From Luteitalea pratensis (GTDB lineage Bacteria; Acidobacteriota; Vicinamibacteria; Vicinamibacterales; Vicinamibacteraceae): a stretch of 64,000 nt of DNA. The DNA is taken from positions 3,445,001-3,509,000 of the forward strand of contig NZ_CP015136.1 in NCBI RefSeq assembly GCF_001618865.1. The letters are read 5' to 3'. This document shows positions 34,087-43,026 of the stretch, in pieces. A model generated the notes under the pieces. The model had not been told where the DNA came from, made no database searches, and saw nothing but the letters and a program-made list of their open reading frames with translations. The translations under genes were made by a program, and so were the position numbers. Within the stretch, counting starts at the first letter, position 1. Each line of letters starts with the position of its first letter.

Positions 34087-34806
34087 CTATTCGGCCGGGC
34101 GCTCGGCCGGTGTCTCGACCACCGGCGCGGTGCCTGCTGCGTCCTCATCGGCCACCGCCTGGGCGGCTGCCGCGAGTTCTTCCGCCGTCATTTCGGTGTC
34201 GTCTTCCTCGACCTCAGGCCGTGGCTCGCGCTCCGGCTTGGACGGCTTCTCGACCTTCTTGATGCCCGGGCGACCCGACAGGATGGTGTGCATGGTGTTG
34301 CCCTCCATCCGCGGCAGGTTCTCGGCGACCGCGATCTCGGTCAGCTCGGCGATGAGCCGTTCCAGAATCCGGCGGCCGATCTCCGGGTGGGCGATCTCGC
34401 GCCCGCGGAAGAACACCACCGCCTTGACCTTGTCGCCCTCGTGCAGGAAGCGCGAGATGTTGCGCTTCTTGAAGTCGTAATCGTGCAGGTCGACCTTCGG
34501 GCGGAACTTGACTTCCTTCACCTCGATGGTCTTCTGGTGCTTGCGGGCCTGCCGCTGCTTCTTCTGCTCGTTGTACTGGTACTTGCCGTAATCGGTGATA
34601 CGGCAGACCGGCGGCACGGCGGTGGCAGCAACCTCGACGAGGTCCAGGCCCTTGGACTTTGCCAGTGCAACGGCCTGCGCCGGCGCCATGATGCCCAACT
34701 GCTGTCCTGCCTCGTCGATGACCCGGACCTCGCGCACGCGAATGCGCTCGTTGATCCGGACCCTGTCGTCCCGTCGGGGACCCCGCATGCGATTGTCGAA
34801 CGCGAT
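34087..34806 (-). CDS. infC: Translation initiation factor IF-3, probable ATC start, acidic C-terminal tail
   Basis: IF-3 checks start codon pairing on the 30S subunit. The core (VRINERIRVREVRVIDEAG, ITDYGKYQYNEQKKQR, FFRGREIAHPEIG) is standard. A strong aaggagg sits 5 nt before an ATC codon at 34806-34804. IF-3 genes often start with AUU or similar near-cognate codons, by which IF-3 represses itself, so I take ATC as the start; the first ATG (34785) would lose only 7 residues. The C-terminus carries a tail of about 55 acidic and alanine-rich residues absent from standard 180-residue IF-3. Confidence 0.9.
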   Translation of the reverse strand: MAFDNRMRGPRRDDRVRINERIRVREVRVIDEAGQQLGIMAPAQAVALAKSKGLDLVEVAATAVPPVCRITDYGKYQYNEQKKQRQARKHQKTIEVKEVKFRPKVDLHDYDFKKRNISRFLHEGDKVKAVVFFRGREIAHPEIGRRILERLIAELTEIAVAENLPRMEGNTMHTILSGRPGIKKVEKPSKPEREPRPEVEEDDTEMTAEELAAAAQAVADEDAAGTAPVVETPAERPAE

Positions 34807-34865
34807 AACGACCTCCTTGAACGCGCCCCGCCCGCCGGTCCCATGACCGGCAACGCGAAACGCTT

Positions 34866-36821
34866 CTACACCCCTACTGGCTGGCCAGCTTGGCCCTTGC
34901 TCTCGATCTCGGCCTGCGCGTCGGTGACGAACTCGCGCACTGGCCGACTTCCCAAATCCCCGCCCTGGCGGCTGCGGACCGACACCGTGCCCTCGGCGAC
35001 TTCCTTGTCGCCGACGACCAGCATGTACGGCACCTTCTGCAACTGCGCTTCGCGGATCTTGTACCCGATCTTCTCCTGCCGGTCGTCCAACCCGACCCGC
35101 AGGCCGCCCGCCTTCAACTCGACCTGCACCTGCGCCGCATACGCGGCGTGCCGGTCGGCAATCGGCAGCACCACGGCCTGCAGCGGCGCCAGCCAGAGCG
35201 GGAACGCCCCGGCGAAGTGCTCGATCAGCAAGGCGATGAACCGCTCGAAGCTGCCGAAGATCGCCCGATGGATCACCACCGGCCGGTGCTCGGCGTTGTC
35301 GGCCCCGACGTACTTCAGGTCGAATCGCTCCGGTATCTGGTAGTCCAACTGGATCGTCGCACACTGCCACTTGCGCCCGATCGCGTCGGTCACATCGAAG
35401 TCGACCTTCGGGCCGTAGAACGCCCCGTCGCCCTCGTTAAGTGTGTACGCCTGCCCGGCGCCCTCGAGCGCCAGCTTCAGCTGCGACTCGGCGTGATCCC
35501 AGGTCTCTCGCTGCCCGAGGTACTGCTCCGGGCGGGTCGAGAGCTTCACCTCGAAGGTCAAACCGAGATCGCCATAGACCTGCTGCACCAAGGCCAGCAG
35601 CCGCTGGACCTCGTCGCCAATCTGCTCCTGCATCACGAAGCAGTGCGCGTCGTCCTGCGAGAACTGGCGCACGCGCGTCAGCCCGCCGAGCACGCCCGAC
35701 GCCTCGTTGCGGTGCAGCGCGGTCTGCTCGTGGAACCGGATCGGCAGGTCCTTGTAGCTGCGCACCTGGCTCGCGAAGACCAGCATGTGCCCAGGGCAGT
35801 TCATGGCCTTGAGCGCCATGGCCTCGCCCTCGTCGCCCTCGAGCACGAACATGTTCTCGCGGTAGTGGTGCCAGTGCCCCGATGTCTCCCACAACGCCTT
35901 GTTGAAGATGATCGGGGTCTTCACCTCTTCGTACCCGGCCGGGTAGAGCACCTTGCGCATGTACTCGGCCAGGCCGTTGTACAGCACGGTGCCCTTGTGC
36001 AGCCAGAACGCCGCGCCGGGGGCCCACGGGTGGAACATGAACAGTCCGAGTTCCTTGCCCACCTTGCGGTGGTCCCGCTTCTTGGCTTCCTCGAGCCGCG
36101 CCAGGTGCGCCTGGAGGTCCTTGTCGCTGAAGAACGCCGTGCCGTACACCCGCTGCATCGGCTGGTTCTTCGCGTCGCCCTTCCAGTACGCGCTCGACGT
36201 CGTCGTCAGCTTGAAGGCCTTGAGCTTGCCCGTCGACGGCACGTGCGGCCCGCGACAGAAGTCAACGAACGTCTCGCGGTCCTTGATCGTGTAGACCGAG
36301 ACTTCGGACTGGCCCTGCGTGTTTTCTTCGATCAGCTGCACCTTCAGCGGTTCGCCACGCCCGCCGAAGAACGCCATCGCCTCGTCGCGCGGCCACATCT
36401 GCCGCTCGAAGATCTCGTCAGCCTGCGCCAGACGGCGCATTTCCGCCTCGATCTTCTCGAGATCCTCGGGCACGAACGGACGTTGGACCACGAAGTCGTA
36501 GTAGAAGCCGGGCGGTTCCTCGATCACCGGCCCGATGCCGCACTGGGTGCCGGGGAACAGCTTCGTGACGGCTGCCGCGAGCAGATGCGCCGTGCTGTGC
36601 CGATACACCTTGAGGGCGTCGGGGCCGTCGGCGGTCAGGATCTGGACCCGGGCGTCCTGCGTGAGAGGGTAGGAGAGGTCGACCACCTGGTCGTCCACCC
36701 TCGCCGCCAATGCGGCCTTCGCGAGGCGTGGAGACACGTCGGCCGCCACGTCCCGAACGGGCGTGCCGGCAGCCACGGATCGCGTGGATCCGTCGGGAAG
36801 AGTGAGTACGACGGGCGTCAT
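34866..36821 (-). CDS. thrS: Threonyl-tRNA synthetase
   Basis: The 651-residue enzyme charges tRNA-Thr. Domains in order: TGS (about 1-62), editing domain with HSTAHLLAAAV (about 72), class II core (about 240-540) with the zinc ligands in MNCPGHMLVF and HEQTALHRNEASGVLGGLTR, and the anticodon-binding domain (about 545-640, AYAAQVQVELKAGG). ATG 36821 (MTPVVLTLPDG) gives the normal start. It lies 68 bp downstream of tRNA-Val and leads the infC operon. Confidence 0.97.
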   Translation of the reverse strand: MTPVVLTLPDGSTRSVAAGTPVRDVAADVSPRLAKAALAARVDDQVVDLSYPLTQDARVQILTADGPDALKVYRHSTAHLLAAAVTKLFPGTQCGIGPVIEEPPGFYYDFVVQRPFVPEDLEKIEAEMRRLAQADEIFERQMWPRDEAMAFFGGRGEPLKVQLIEENTQGQSEVSVYTIKDRETFVDFCRGPHVPSTGKLKAFKLTTTSSAYWKGDAKNQPMQRVYGTAFFSDKDLQAHLARLEEAKKRDHRKVGKELGLFMFHPWAPGAAFWLHKGTVLYNGLAEYMRKVLYPAGYEEVKTPIIFNKALWETSGHWHHYRENMFVLEGDEGEAMALKAMNCPGHMLVFASQVRSYKDLPIRFHEQTALHRNEASGVLGGLTRVRQFSQDDAHCFVMQEQIGDEVQRLLALVQQVYGDLGLTFEVKLSTRPEQYLGQRETWDHAESQLKLALEGAGQAYTLNEGDGAFYGPKVDFDVTDAIGRKWQCATIQLDYQIPERFDLKYVGADNAEHRPVVIHRAIFGSFERFIALLIEHFAGAFPLWLAPLQAVVLPIADRHAAYAAQVQVELKAGGLRVGLDDRQEKIGYKIREAQLQKVPYMLVVGDKEVAEGTVSVRSRQGGDLGSRPVREFVTDAQAEIESKGQAGQPVGV

Positions 36822-36888
36822 GCCGCGAACACTGGTCTCCACAGCCGAGGCCGGCTGGAGCAACAACCGGTGGGCGGGTGGCTGGAAA

Positions 36889-36964
36889 TGGTAGGCACGG
36901 GCGGAATCGAACCGCCGACCTCCTGCGTGTCAAGCAGGCGCTCTAACCCCTGAGCTACGCGCCT
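36889..36964 (-). tRNA. tRNA-Val (anticodon GAC)
   Basis: The 76 bases fold as a cloverleaf: acceptor AGGCGCG/CGTGCCT with one G-U pair, D-arm GCTC/GAGC, anticodon stem CCTGC/GCAGG with loop TTGACAC (anticodon GAC), T-arm GGCGG/CCGCC with TTCGATT, discriminator A and an encoded CCA. It precedes thrS on the same strand. Confidence 0.97.
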
Positions 36965-37032
36965 ACAGCCGTTCGCACGAGCCTTGGTGCGAACAGGCAT
37001 CTTACCGTGGAGCCGTCGAGTGGCGCAAGGCG

Positions 37033-38211
37033 CTAGGCCGCGGCCTTCGCCGGTGCCTTCGCGGCCACCGATTCGAGTGCCTTGTCGAGGATGGGGTCTT
37101 CGGCTGTGGCTGGCGCGCCGAACTCACGGTCGGGCTCGGCCACTGGAACGGTCGGGACAAGCCCCGTGCCGTGGATTGCGGTGCCCTTGGGCGTCAGCCA
37201 GCGGGCGTAGGTCAGCCAGAGGCCGCTGCCGTCGGGCAGTTTGACCAGCTTCTGTGAGCCGGCCCGGCCCAGGGTGCGCTCGCCGACACTCTTGGCGCGG
37301 TCGTTGTCGAGCAAGGCGGCAGTGAAGACCTCGGCCGCCTGCGACGTGCCGTTGGTCGTCAGGACCGTGATGGGGAGCGTCAGGCTGCCGTCGCCCGCCC
37401 TGGCTTCGGTCTTCTGCTGCCCCTGGCCACGCGCTTCACGGATCCCCAGGGTTCCGGCCTTGACGAACAACCGTGCCGTCTCGGCGCCGAGTGCGGGATC
37501 CCCCTCCGCCGTGTGCCGCAGGTCGATGAGCACCTGCGTGGCCCCCTTACTGGTGAGTTCGCCCACGGCCCGTTTCAGTTGGGTGGGCGTCTGGTCGCTG
37601 AACGCGGTGATGCGCACGAGGCCGACGCCAGGTGCCGCGATCCGCTGCGTCACGTCGGCTGGCAGGGCGGCGACACGGCTGAGGGGCACCTCGTGAGTGT
37701 CGGTCTGGCTGCCGCGGAGCACGGTCAGCGTGACCTTGGACCCGGCGGGGCCGCGCAGGAGCCGTTCGCCCTCGTGCAGCGACATGTGCCGCGTCGACTT
37801 GCCGTCGATGGCGCGAATGTAGTCGCCGGTGTGGAGCCCGGCCTGTGCCGCCGGCGACCCGTCGCGTGAGGCGACGACGCGCAGGTAGTACTGCCGCGTC
37901 AGTGAAAGGCCCGTCGACCCGGTCTCTGCCGTCCTGACACCCTCGAGTAGCGCGACCTGGGCAGCGTCGAGGTAGGAACTGTCGGGGTCGAGTCCCTCGG
38001 CCAGCCCCAGCATCGCGCCATCCAACACTGTTCCGGGATTGGGTTCCTCGACGTAGCTGCCGAAGATCAGCGACACCACGTCGTCGAACACGCGCAGGTG
38101 CGGATAGGCCCCGGGGGCCGTGCGCTGCTGGCCCAGCAAGCCCCCGACCAGCGTGAACACGACAAGCGGTGTCGTGAGGGCGAGAACGAGGAAGCGGGTG
38201 CGGGTAGTCAT
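37033..38211 (-). CDS. S41-family (C-terminal processing protease-like) exported protein, catalytic lysine questionable
   Basis: The 392-residue product has a signal/anchor (about 8-28), a PDZ domain (about 95-180; LHTGDYIRAIDGK) and an S41 core. The serine motif is TTNGTSQAAEVFTAAL (about 295). Where active CtpA has GKG(S/L)VQ with the general-base lysine, this protein reads TLGRAGSQKLVKL, with arginine in place of lysine. It may be inactive or use another lysine nearby. It follows the EnvC-like gene in the same orientation, the usual pairing in many bacteria (envC-ctpA). Confidence 0.85.
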   Translation of the reverse strand: MTTRTRFLVLALTTPLVVFTLVGGLLGQQRTAPGAYPHLRVFDDVVSLIFGSYVEEPNPGTVLDGAMLGLAEGLDPDSSYLDAAQVALLEGVRTAETGSTGLSLTRQYYLRVVASRDGSPAAQAGLHTGDYIRAIDGKSTRHMSLHEGERLLRGPAGSKVTLTVLRGSQTDTHEVPLSRVAALPADVTQRIAAPGVGLVRITAFSDQTPTQLKRAVGELTSKGATQVLIDLRHTAEGDPALGAETARLFVKAGTLGIREARGQGQQKTEARAGDGSLTLPITVLTTNGTSQAAEVFTAALLDNDRAKSVGERTLGRAGSQKLVKLPDGSGLWLTYARWLTPKGTAIHGTGLVPTVPVAEPDREFGAPATAEDPILDKALESVAAKAPAKAAA

Positions 38212-38328
38212 TGAAAGAATGCCGCGATGCCGGAATGCCGGGAATGCCGAGAATTCTTGAGTTCCAAGGTCCAGGTCCGAAGGCCCAAGCCCGAGGGCGC
38301 ACAGGTCGCCGAGTCGATCACGCGCCGG

Positions 38329-39513
38329 CTACCGTTGTTGCAACCATAGTACGGGATCGACCGGACGACCGTCGACGCGCACCTCGAGATAGAGGGCCGC
38401 CTTGCCGTCAGGCGCGTCCCCGACCTCGCCGACGATGGCGCCGCCTTCGACCGCGGCGCCCCGTTGGACGCGCAACCCCGACAGGTAGCCGTACAGGGAG
38501 TAGGACTGCTGGCCGTGATCGACGATCACGAGTTGTCCGAACCCCGTGAAGGCGCCGGCGAAGACGACGCTGCCGGGGTGGAGCGCGCGAACGGCGCTGC
38601 CGATTGTCGACGCGATCGTCACGCCGTTGCTCACGGTGCTCGTGCCGAACCGAGCATCGCGCTGTCGGCCGAATCGCCCGGTGATGTTGCCTTCCACGGG
38701 CCAGGGCAGTGCCCGGCGGCGAGTGGTGAAGGGCACGCGGAGCACCTGGGTCGGCGCCGGCACAGGCGCCCGCCCGGTCATCGAGGCGTCGAGCCGCGCG
38801 CGGGCGGCCACTAGTTCGGCGAGCCACCGCTCACGCTGCTCCGATTCGTTTTCGAGCGAGGCCAGTAGCTCCCGCTTCTTGACGTAGGCGGCTTCGGCCG
38901 CCGCGCGCCGTACACGTGCCTCCGCCTCGAGCGACCTGGCCTCTTCGCGGCGCTGGGTCAACCGGGCCTCGGTCTCGCCGAGTTCGCCCGCGGTTCGCGC
39001 ATACGCCTGGAGCCGCCGGCCATCGTCCTTCGCGAGATAGTTCATCAAGCGGGCGGCGCGACCGACGTCACGGGCGCTCGTCGCATTCCACGCGATTCTC
39101 GCGTAGCCCACGCGCCCGAGGCGCTGAAGGCGCCGGAGCCGCGCGGCGATCGCGGGGCGTTCGCCTTCCAGGGTCGAGCGCAGGGTCGCCTGTCGACTCG
39201 TGAGCGATGCGAGGTCGGCTTCGAGCACCGACAGCGCCTGGCGGGCCTGCACCTCGCGCGCGCGCTCCAGGTCACGCTCGACGTCGAGCCGGCGCACTTG
39301 GTCGAGCATCGACACGCTCTGCCGCTTGAGCACGTCGGCCTCGCGGGTGAGCGCCGCAATGCGTTCCTTCGTGGCCTGCTGCGCCTTGGCGGCCTCTGCC
39401 GCCTGCACCAGTTCGGCTGGCGCTGACGTGCCCGCGGCGGGCGCGGTGGGGCTCGGCTGCTGCAAGGTGGGCAGCTGTGCCGCGAGCAGGGCGAGCAGGA
39501 GGGGGACGCGCAC
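38329..39513 (-). CDS. EnvC-like murein hydrolase activator (degenerate M23/LytM)
   Basis: A 394-residue exported protein with a signal peptide, a long coiled coil (about 45-245; LARAREVQARQALSVLEADL-type heptads) and a C-terminal LytM domain (about 275-394; RFGRQRDARFGTSTVSNGVT, VIVDHG, GEVGDAPDGKAALYLEVRVDG). The M23 zinc ligands are lost: asparagine replaces the first histidine and YLEV replaces HFEV. Such proteins activate amidases (EnvC type) rather than cut peptidoglycan. The GTG start at 39513 follows ggagagg. Confidence 0.88.
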   Translation of the reverse strand: MRVPLLLALLAAQLPTLQQPSPTAPAAGTSAPAELVQAAEAAKAQQATKERIAALTREADVLKRQSVSMLDQVRRLDVERDLERAREVQARQALSVLEADLASLTSRQATLRSTLEGERPAIAARLRRLQRLGRVGYARIAWNATSARDVGRAARLMNYLAKDDGRRLQAYARTAGELGETEARLTQRREEARSLEAEARVRRAAAEAAYVKKRELLASLENESEQRERWLAELVAARARLDASMTGRAPVPAPTQVLRVPFTTRRRALPWPVEGNITGRFGRQRDARFGTSTVSNGVTIASTIGSAVRALHPGSVVFAGAFTGFGQLVIVDHGQQSYSLYGYLSGLRVQRGAAVEGGAIVGEVGDAPDGKAALYLEVRVDGRPVDPVLWLQQR

Positions 39514-39798
39514 CTCTCCAATATCGGTGACGTAGCCGTCGACCTTCAGGTCGACGGGAATTGGGAAGTGCGTCTTTTGACATTCCCGGCGCCGCAGCGA
39601 CGCGTGGAGCTAGCTCGACGCCTACGCACGATCGATCGCTCCACGTTCTGATCGCTTTGGTCGTGGTCCGGCCCGCTGGGACAGCGGGCCGCTACCGATC
39701 CTGCGTTCGGCGTTCCGCGTTCTGCGTTCGTCGTCGCCCGCACTGAAGGCCGGGCTCGGAGAGCCGGCCCTACCTTCGGGACGTATTACCCTGTGTCG
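39514..39798. other. Divergent intergenic region with three repeat types
   Basis: It holds a family B copy (39531-39557), a cggcccgctgggacagcggg hairpin (39669-39695) and a family A copy (39748-39774). TATTAC at 39784-39789 lies 9 nt before the ruvX GTG at 39799. No gene is seen. Confidence 0.75.
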
Positions 39799-40239
39799 GT
39801 GCGCGTGCTGGCCTTCGATCTCGGAGCCCGACGAACCGGTGTCGCCATCAGCGATGCATCCGGGACGCTGGCGCGACCGCTCGAGGTCGTGCAAGGTCCG
39901 TCGCTCAAGGCACAGTGGGCGGCGCTGCTCGGTGTGATCAGCCGCGTCCAAGCCGAAGACCCGGCGCTGGCGGCGATTGTCGTCGGCGTCCCGCACCGGC
40001 TCGACGGCACCGCCACCGACTTCACCCCCAAGGCCCTCGATTTCATCGAACGCTTGTCGCGCCGGGTGCCCGTGCCAGTCGTGCCGCTCGACGAGCGACT
40101 GACCAGCGTCGAGGCCGAGGCGCTTCTGGCCGAACACGAATCCGACTGGCGACGCCGTAAGGCGCGGCTCGATGCGGCCGCGGCGGCAGTGTTGTTGCAG
40201 GAATATCTCGACTCCCGCACAAGGGCCCCGCTCGCGTGA
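39799..40239 (+). CDS. ruvX: Putative Holliday junction resolvase RuvX/YqgF
   Basis: The 146-residue product has the RNase H-like fold of YqgF: MRVLAFDLGARRTGVAIS with the first catalytic aspartate, VVGVPHRLDGT, and LDERLTSVEAE with conserved acidic residues. It is thought to act in recombination or in 16S rRNA 5'-end maturation. GTG 39799 is chosen over in-frame GTG 39793 because it gives the family N-terminus. Overlaps mltG by 4 bases. Confidence 0.92.
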   Translation: MRVLAFDLGARRTGVAISDASGTLARPLEVVQGPSLKAQWAALLGVISRVQAEDPALAAIVVGVPHRLDGTATDFTPKALDFIERLSRRVPVPVVPLDERLTSVEAEALLAEHESDWRRRKARLDAAAAAVLLQEYLDSRTRAPLA

Positions 40240-41255
40240 AGCGTCTCGGACTGCTCCTGCTCATCGTCGTCGTGTTGGTCGCGGCCGGTACGGCCCTGTG
40301 GGTCGCTCGCCGCGTCTCCACGCCCTTCGGCAGCGTCTCCGGCGAGCAGTTCGTCGAGATCCCGCCCGGAGAGAGCACCCCCGGCATCGGCCGTCGGCTG
40401 GTGGCGGCGGGTGTGATCCGCGACGAACTGACGTTCCGGCTCGCAATGCGGTGGCACGGTCGCGGCCGTTCCCTCAAGGCCGGGGAGTACCGCTTTGCCG
40501 AGGCCGCAACCCCGGCCGAGATCATCGACAGGCTGGCGAAGGGCGACGTCTACCTGTTGCCGCTCACGTTTCCCGAGGGACTGACCGCCGACGAGATGTC
40601 GCAGCTGTTTGCACAGAGCGGCCTCGGCACCGCCCCGGATTTCATCGCAGCCGCGCGCGATCCCGCGCCCATCAAGGCCATCGATCCGGCGGCCGACACG
40701 CTCGAGGGCTACCTGTTCCCGGACACGTACAGCCTGCCTCGCCACATCGACGGAGAGGCCATGGTGGCGCGCATGGTCAGCCGCTTCACCACGGTATTCG
40801 ACGAGGACCTGCGCCGTCGCGCCACAGCGACCGGCCTGAGCGTTCGGCAGATCATGGCAATCGCGGCGCTGGTGGAGAAGGAGACCGCCCGTGCCGACGA
40901 GCGGCCGCTGGTCGCGGCCGTGTACCGCAATCGCTTGAAGATCGGGATGCCGATGCAGGCCGATCCAACAGTGATCTACGCACTCAAGCGGGCCGGACGC
41001 TGGAACGGCAACATTCGGCGGGCGGACCTGGACTTCGACTCGCCGTACAACACCTACCGCTACCCGGGGCTCCCGCCCGGTCCGATCGCCTCGCCGGGCA
41101 GGGCCGCCATCGAGGCAACCATCGCGCCCGCGAAGGTGGACTACCTCTACTTCGTGAGCCGCAACGACGGCTCGCACGCCTTCGCCGCGACGCTTCCGGA
41201 ACACAATCGCAACGTCCAGAAGTGGCAGGTGGAGTACTTCCGAGGGCGCAAATAA
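40236..41255 (+). CDS. mltG: Endolytic murein transglycosylase MltG
   Basis: MltG cuts nascent glycan strands and sets glycan chain length. The 339-residue product has an N-terminal membrane anchor (about 5-24), a LysM-like subdomain and the YceG catalytic domain with FPEGLTADEMSQ, the catalytic glutamate in ALVEKETARADE (about 210), YRYPGLPPGPIASPG and the C-terminal LYFVSRNDGSHAF. The length is standard. It is the second gene of ruvX-mltG, a common pairing. Confidence 0.95.
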   Translation: MKRLGLLLLIVVVLVAAGTALWVARRVSTPFGSVSGEQFVEIPPGESTPGIGRRLVAAGVIRDELTFRLAMRWHGRGRSLKAGEYRFAEAATPAEIIDRLAKGDVYLLPLTFPEGLTADEMSQLFAQSGLGTAPDFIAAARDPAPIKAIDPAADTLEGYLFPDTYSLPRHIDGEAMVARMVSRFTTVFDEDLRRRATATGLSVRQIMAIAALVEKETARADERPLVAAVYRNRLKIGMPMQADPTVIYALKRAGRWNGNIRRADLDFDSPYNTYRYPGLPPGPIASPGRAAIEATIAPAKVDYLYFVSRNDGSHAFAATLPEHNRNVQKWQVEYFRGRK

Positions 41256-41353
41256 TTTCAGAATCTCACGAATTTCAGAATTTCATTCCCACCGTCAGCA
41301 GCTCGAACAATGGCGGTGGCAATGAAATTGTGAACTTCTGAAATTGTGAAATC
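41254..41353. repeat. AATTTC-type inverted repeat element (family E)
   Basis: AT-rich arms (aatttcagaatttcattccc / tggcaatgaaattgtgaac) enclose a short GC-rich centre. It separates the convergent mltG and nadK genes and could act as a terminator. Confidence 0.85.
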
Positions 41354-41368
41354 GCTGGGCCAAACGCG

Positions 41369-42265
41369 TTAGCGTTCGGCCCAGCGCAGCTTCTGGCGCA
41401 GCACCTGGAAGTACCCGTGTGAACTCGGCTTGAGCAGGCGCAGGGCGTACGGTGCGCGGTGGATCGAGACGGTCTCCCCGGGACCCAGGATGTCGCCGAC
41501 CTGGCCGTCGAAGGTCACGTAGGTCTCTTCCCGCGACGATCGGGCGATTTCACCGGCGACGACGATGTCGAGCGAGGTCGACGCGGGCAACACCACCGGA
41601 CGGTTGGTGAGCGTGTGCGGGGCGATCGGCGTCAGCACCAGCGCGTCGACGCCAGGGTGCACGATGGGGCCGCCGGCAGACAGGTTGTAGGCCGTCGAGC
41701 CCGTGGGCGAGGCGACGATGAGGCCATCGGCCTTGAACCGGGCAATCAATTGCCCGTCGGCCGACGCGACCAGATCGATCATGCGCGACAGCGCTCCCTT
41801 GGTGATCACCACGTCGTTCAGCGAGATGTGACTCAGTTGGGTCCCGTCGGCGCGGCAGACGTGCGACTCGAGCATCATCCGGCGCTCTTCGTGCGCGGTT
41901 CCGGCCAGCACCTGCGACAGCGCTTCGTAGACCTCGGTGACCCTCACTTCGGTGAGGAAGCCGAGGCTGCCGAAGTTCACCGCCACGACCGGCACGTCGA
42001 AGCCCGAGGTAGCCAACCGGCCTGCCGTGCCGAGCAGCGTGCCGTCGCCGCCGAGCACGATGATCAACTGCTCGTGGCGTCCGATCTGCTCCGGCTCGCA
42101 GATGCCACCGGGGAGGGGCGTGCTCGAGAGCGAGGCCGTGTCGGTTTCGTAGCACGGCTCGATGCCCCGCGACACGAGCCAGGCGCCGATCTCCCCGAGC
42201 AGGTCGGCGGCCTCGGTGAGCCCGGGCTTGGCCACCAGGCCGACCCGATGGATGGGCGACGTCAT
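41369..42265 (-). CDS. nadK: NAD kinase
   Basis: NadK makes NADP from NAD. The 298-residue product has the GGDGTLLGTAGR motif (about 71-82) with the catalytic aspartate, NFGSLGFLTE, and SPTGSTAYNLSAGGPIVHP (about 178-196). The length is standard. ATG 42265 overlaps the tlyA stop (ATGA), the last of a run of such overlaps from ymdB to here. Confidence 0.95.
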   Translation of the reverse strand: MTSPIHRVGLVAKPGLTEAADLLGEIGAWLVSRGIEPCYETDTASLSSTPLPGGICEPEQIGRHEQLIIVLGGDGTLLGTAGRLATSGFDVPVVAVNFGSLGFLTEVRVTEVYEALSQVLAGTAHEERRMMLESHVCRADGTQLSHISLNDVVITKGALSRMIDLVASADGQLIARFKADGLIVASPTGSTAYNLSAGGPIVHPGVDALVLTPIAPHTLTNRPVVLPASTSLDIVVAGEIARSSREETYVTFDGQVGDILGPGETVSIHRAPYALRLLKPSSHGYFQVLRQKLRWAER

Positions 42266-43026
42266 GCACGACTCCTGAAGTGGGCGAGCCACTCGAGATT
42301 GCCTTCCATGCCCTCGATGGGCGACGCGGTGTGGCCCTGGGCCTCGAGGCCCAGGGCGCCTGCCGCGTCGATGACCTCGGCAAGGACGCGAGCTCGCACT
42401 GCCTCGTCGCGGACCACGCCATGCTTGCCGACTTCCTCACGCCCGGCTTCGAATTGCGGCTTGACCAGCGTGATGACGTCGGCCCCCGGCCGCAAGAGCG
42501 GTGGCACGACTGGGAGAATGTACCGCAGCGAGATGAACGAGACGTCGGCGGTGACGATGTCGAACAGTCGATGGTCGGCGGGGAGGTCGCCGGCCGTGAG
42601 ATGCCGCGCGTTGATGCGTTCGAGGCAGCTGACGCGTAGATTGGACCGCAACCGCCAGTCCATCTGGTTGTGCCCGACGTCGACGGCGACCACGTGCGCC
42701 GCGCCCCGCTGCAGCAGGACGTCGGTGAATCCGCCCGTGGAGGCACCGATGTCGAGGGCGACTCGTCCCTCCACCGGGATGGCGAAGCTGTCCAGGGCAT
42801 GTACGAGCTTGAGGGCGCCGCGGCCCACGTAGGGATGGTCGGCCTGCCGGACCTGGACGTCGGCGTCTTCGCGCACCAGATGCCCGGGTTTCGGAGGCGC
42901 GGACGCGCCCGGAAGACTGACGTGGCCGGCGAGGATGAGCGCACGCGCCCGTTCCCGGGACGAGGCCAGTCCGCGCTGCACGAGCAGCGCATCGAGCCTG
43001 ACGCGGGACGCGCGGGTGTCCGTCAC
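42262..43026 (-). CDS. tlyA: TlyA-family rRNA methyltransferase (S4 plus FtsJ domains)
   Basis: The 254-residue product has an N-terminal S4 RNA-binding domain (RLDALLVQRGLASSRERARA) and a Rossmann methyltransferase domain (VALDIGASTGGFTDVLLQRG, about 86-105; VTLVKPQFEAGREEVGK). TlyA 2'-O-methylates 16S and 23S rRNA in some bacteria. The GTG start at 43026 overlaps the ispA stop by 4 bases (GTGA). Confidence 0.92.
   Translation of the reverse strand: MTDTRASRVRLDALLVQRGLASSRERARALILAGHVSLPGASAPPKPGHLVREDADVQVRQADHPYVGRGALKLVHALDSFAIPVEGRVALDIGASTGGFTDVLLQRGAAHVVAVDVGHNQMDWRLRSNLRVSCLERINARHLTAGDLPADHRLFDIVTADVSFISLRYILPVVPPLLRPGADVITLVKPQFEAGREEVGKHGVVRDEAVRARVLAEVIDAAGALGLEAQGHTASPIEGMEGNLEWLAHFRSRA

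Noticed and set aside
34890-36953. 687-codon plus-strand frame opposite thrS
   Set aside because: thrS on the minus strand is unequivocal; the opposite frame has no family similarity.
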